The translations under genes and the position numbers were made by a program. From assembly GCA_002483135.1 (NCBI GenBank), contig DLHI01000003.1, positions 1 through 18,079 on the forward strand: a stretch of 18,079 nt of DNA, given 5' to 3'. The notes below the pieces were generated by a model. That model was not told where the DNA came from, did not search any database, and was given only the letters and a program-made list of their open reading frames with translations. Shown piece by piece: positions 16,960-18,079 of this stretch (position 1 is its first letter; every line of letters begins with the position of its first letter). The DNA comes from Hyphomonadaceae bacterium UBA7672. Lineage in GTDB: Bacteria > Pseudomonadota > Alphaproteobacteria > Caulobacterales > Hyphomonadaceae.

Positions 16960-17642
16960 TGTTGCAAGTCCCGCGACCAGGTGAGTGAGTGGACGTAGAG
17001 CCCGAGAGGATTCTTCTGAAGCCGTTCGGGAGAGGAGGGAGGGTCGATCACGATGGTGGCGACGCCGGTGTAGCGCTCGACATGCACCAGCGTGCCGGCA
17101 TTGTAGGAAGACTCACGCCAGCGCAGCTGGAAGCTGGTCGGACTGGCGCGCACGACAGAAAGTACTTCGACCGCGACCGTGGTCTTGCCGACCTTGCTGA
17201 ATGGATCATCGTCCGCCGCCATGGCGTTGAGCACCTGCGCGCCGCCCTGCGTTGCCCAATCATACGCTCTGAGCCAGTTCTGGCGCACCACGATCGGATC
17301 CGACGGTAGGCCACGGATCATTTCGATGAACAGGGCCAGATGCCAGGACAGCTGGGCGTCGCTTGGCTCGTAGGCCGACGTGGCGGGGCCTACGAGCCGC
17401 GCTTCGCCTGTCGCGTTCGCTTCGATCACGAACGGGACCGCAGCAGGTCGAAGAGTTAGCGCAACGACGCCGGCGGCCATCGCAGCGGAGAGGCCGAGGC
17501 TGCAGAACGTCGCCGTACGCCAGGTCCGGGCATGGGCGAGAGATGATCCCATCCGTTTGTCCCAGAGCTGCTGTGCCTGCCGGTAAGGCGTCTCCGGTTC
17601 AGGCGTTTTTTGAAAGCGCGAGGATCGCGCGCGCGTAAACAT
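16956..17642 (-). CDS. trbF: TrbF/VirB8-like conjugation protein
   Basis: A 228-residue bitopic inner-membrane protein, the assembly factor of the mating channel. It has a short cytosolic N-terminus with PETPYRQAQQLWDKRMGS, one membrane segment at about 43-64 (TATFCSLGLSAAMAAGVVAL), and a periplasmic VirB8 domain containing LSWHLALFIEMIRGLPSDP, then QNWLRAYDW and a C-terminal strand region ending PLGLYVHSLTWSRDL. Length and pattern fit TrbF of ICE-type trb clusters. It starts four bases after the end of trbL and overlaps trbG by four bases. All features fit a functional gene. Confidence 0.94.
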   Translation of the reverse strand: MFTRARSSRFQKTPEPETPYRQAQQLWDKRMGSSLAHARTWRTATFCSLGLSAAMAAGVVALTLRPAAVPFVIEANATGEARLVGPATSAYEPSDAQLSWHLALFIEMIRGLPSDPIVVRQNWLRAYDWATQGGAQVLNAMAADDDPFSKVGKTTVAVEVLSVVRASPTSFQLRWRESSYNAGTLVHVERYTGVATIVIDPPSSPERLQKNPLGLYVHSLTWSRDLQQ

Positions 17643-17645
17643 GAT

Positions 17646-18079
17646 CTATTCCCTTTGCTTCAGATTGGGGCCCTCGGATGCGCCGCCGCCATCGCCCGCA
17701 TTCATCGTGTGCGCGGCGACCATGACGCCCTGGTGCATCGCCTGATGGCGGCGAAAACGTTTAGCCCAAGCTGGCTGGCCGGAAGGAGAAGCCGAGGCGG
17801 TGGAGGGGACGGGCGCGGGCGTGATGGCCCCGGCGGCACCTGCCACGGTGCGGGCGCCAGTCGCTCCACGCGCCCGGAAGTGATCGGCAACGCGGCCGGC
17901 GCCCTGACGGAGTCCGCCGACCGCGGACGCGCCGAGGCCAACGGCAGCGTTGAGCGGTGCGGCGAGGGGACCATTGAGACCTGTGCGAAGCGAGCCGAGC
18001 GCGGTTGCAGCGCGAAGACCGCCGGCGGAGCTTGCTGTTCCGTTCGCGGCGGCTCGGCCCGCGCCGACTGCGGCGCCCG
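17646..18079 (-). CDS. trbL: TrbL/VirB6-like conjugation protein (C-terminal part)
   Basis: The frame is open from the stop at 17646-17648 to the window edge, so only the last 144 or so codons are visible and the membrane-spanning N-terminal region lies outside. The visible part is the alanine- and glycine-rich tail typical of TrbL, ending with QPAWAKRFRRHQAMHQGVMV, then AAHTMNAGDGGGASEGPNLK, close to the conserved PAWA-R-RR tail of the family. TrbL is the polytopic inner-membrane channel component of the mating apparatus. Its place directly before trbF is the conserved trb order (J-L-F-G-I). Two short in-frame ATG-initiated pieces in this region are not separate genes. Confidence 0.85.
   Translation of the reverse strand, partial: GAAVGAGRAAANGTASSAGGLRAATALGSLRTGLNGPLAAPLNAAVGLGASAVGGLRQGAGRVADHFRARGATGARTVAGAAGAITPAPVPSTASASPSGQPAWAKRFRRHQAMHQGVMVAAHTMNAGDGGGASEGPNLKQRE

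Larger units (their letters stand above)
3731..18079. mobile_element. Integrative and conjugative element, left part (runs off the right edge)
   Basis: The left boundary is the tRNA-Gly half next to an interrupted chromosomal gene. The interior carries cargo typical of mobile islands: CBASS, an ImmA/IrrE module, hipBA, a nuclease-NTPase, a frameshifted gene and a regulator remnant. The right part carries trbL-trbF-trbG-trbI of a Trb (type IV secretion) mating apparatus. Integrase, relaxase, coupling protein, trbB-trbJ and the second boundary are not in the window, so ICE rather than a non-autonomous island is an inference from the trb genes. Confidence 0.7.

Overview
The window comes from a GC-rich alphaproteobacterium, judged from the ClpX and Lon sequences and the Trb-type conjugation genes; I cannot fix the order from sequence alone. 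It has two parts that meet near position 3740.

Positions 1 to about 3740 are core chromosome. The 3' end of clpX and the complete lon protease gene lie on the + strand. A strong hairpin terminator follows, and then a small convergent gene whose 5' end is missing. That gene is fused to the 3' half of a tRNA-Gly(GCC) gene (3726-3775) and its rho-independent terminator. I read this as one end of an integrated element, with no 5' half of the tRNA present.

From about 3740 to the right edge I infer an integrative and conjugative element (ICE). Its cargo next to the att site is a defence island. First comes a complete four-gene type III CBASS operon on the - strand: CD-NTase, HORMA (Cap7), TRIP13-like AAA+ (Cap6) and NucC nuclease. 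Back to back with it, on the + strand, is a tightly coupled three-gene set: a diverged sigma-70-like protein, a 143-aa acidic helical protein and an ImmA/IrrE metallopeptidase. This looks like a counterpart of the CapH/CapP regulators known from other CBASS loci, with a sigma-like factor in place of the repressor. Next are a frameshifted zinc-ribbon-like cargo gene and a hipBA kinase toxin-antitoxin pair, whose promoter carries three related palindromic operators. Only 26 bases after hipA lies a 1027-aa protein with an Mrr-like nuclease domain, a P-loop NTPase and a long helical C-terminus, a candidate STAND-type defence protein.

The right end holds the conjugation module on the - strand: trbL (partial), trbF, trbG and trbI, in the conserved order. 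Between the 1027-aa gene and trbI lie a 24-bp perfect hairpin and a remnant of an AraC-type regulator. Integrase, relaxase and the rest of the trb operon must lie outside the window.

The most interesting parts are the sigma-like/143-aa/ImmA module facing CBASS, the 1027-aa nuclease-NTPase linked to hipBA, and the unusual tRNA-half junction.
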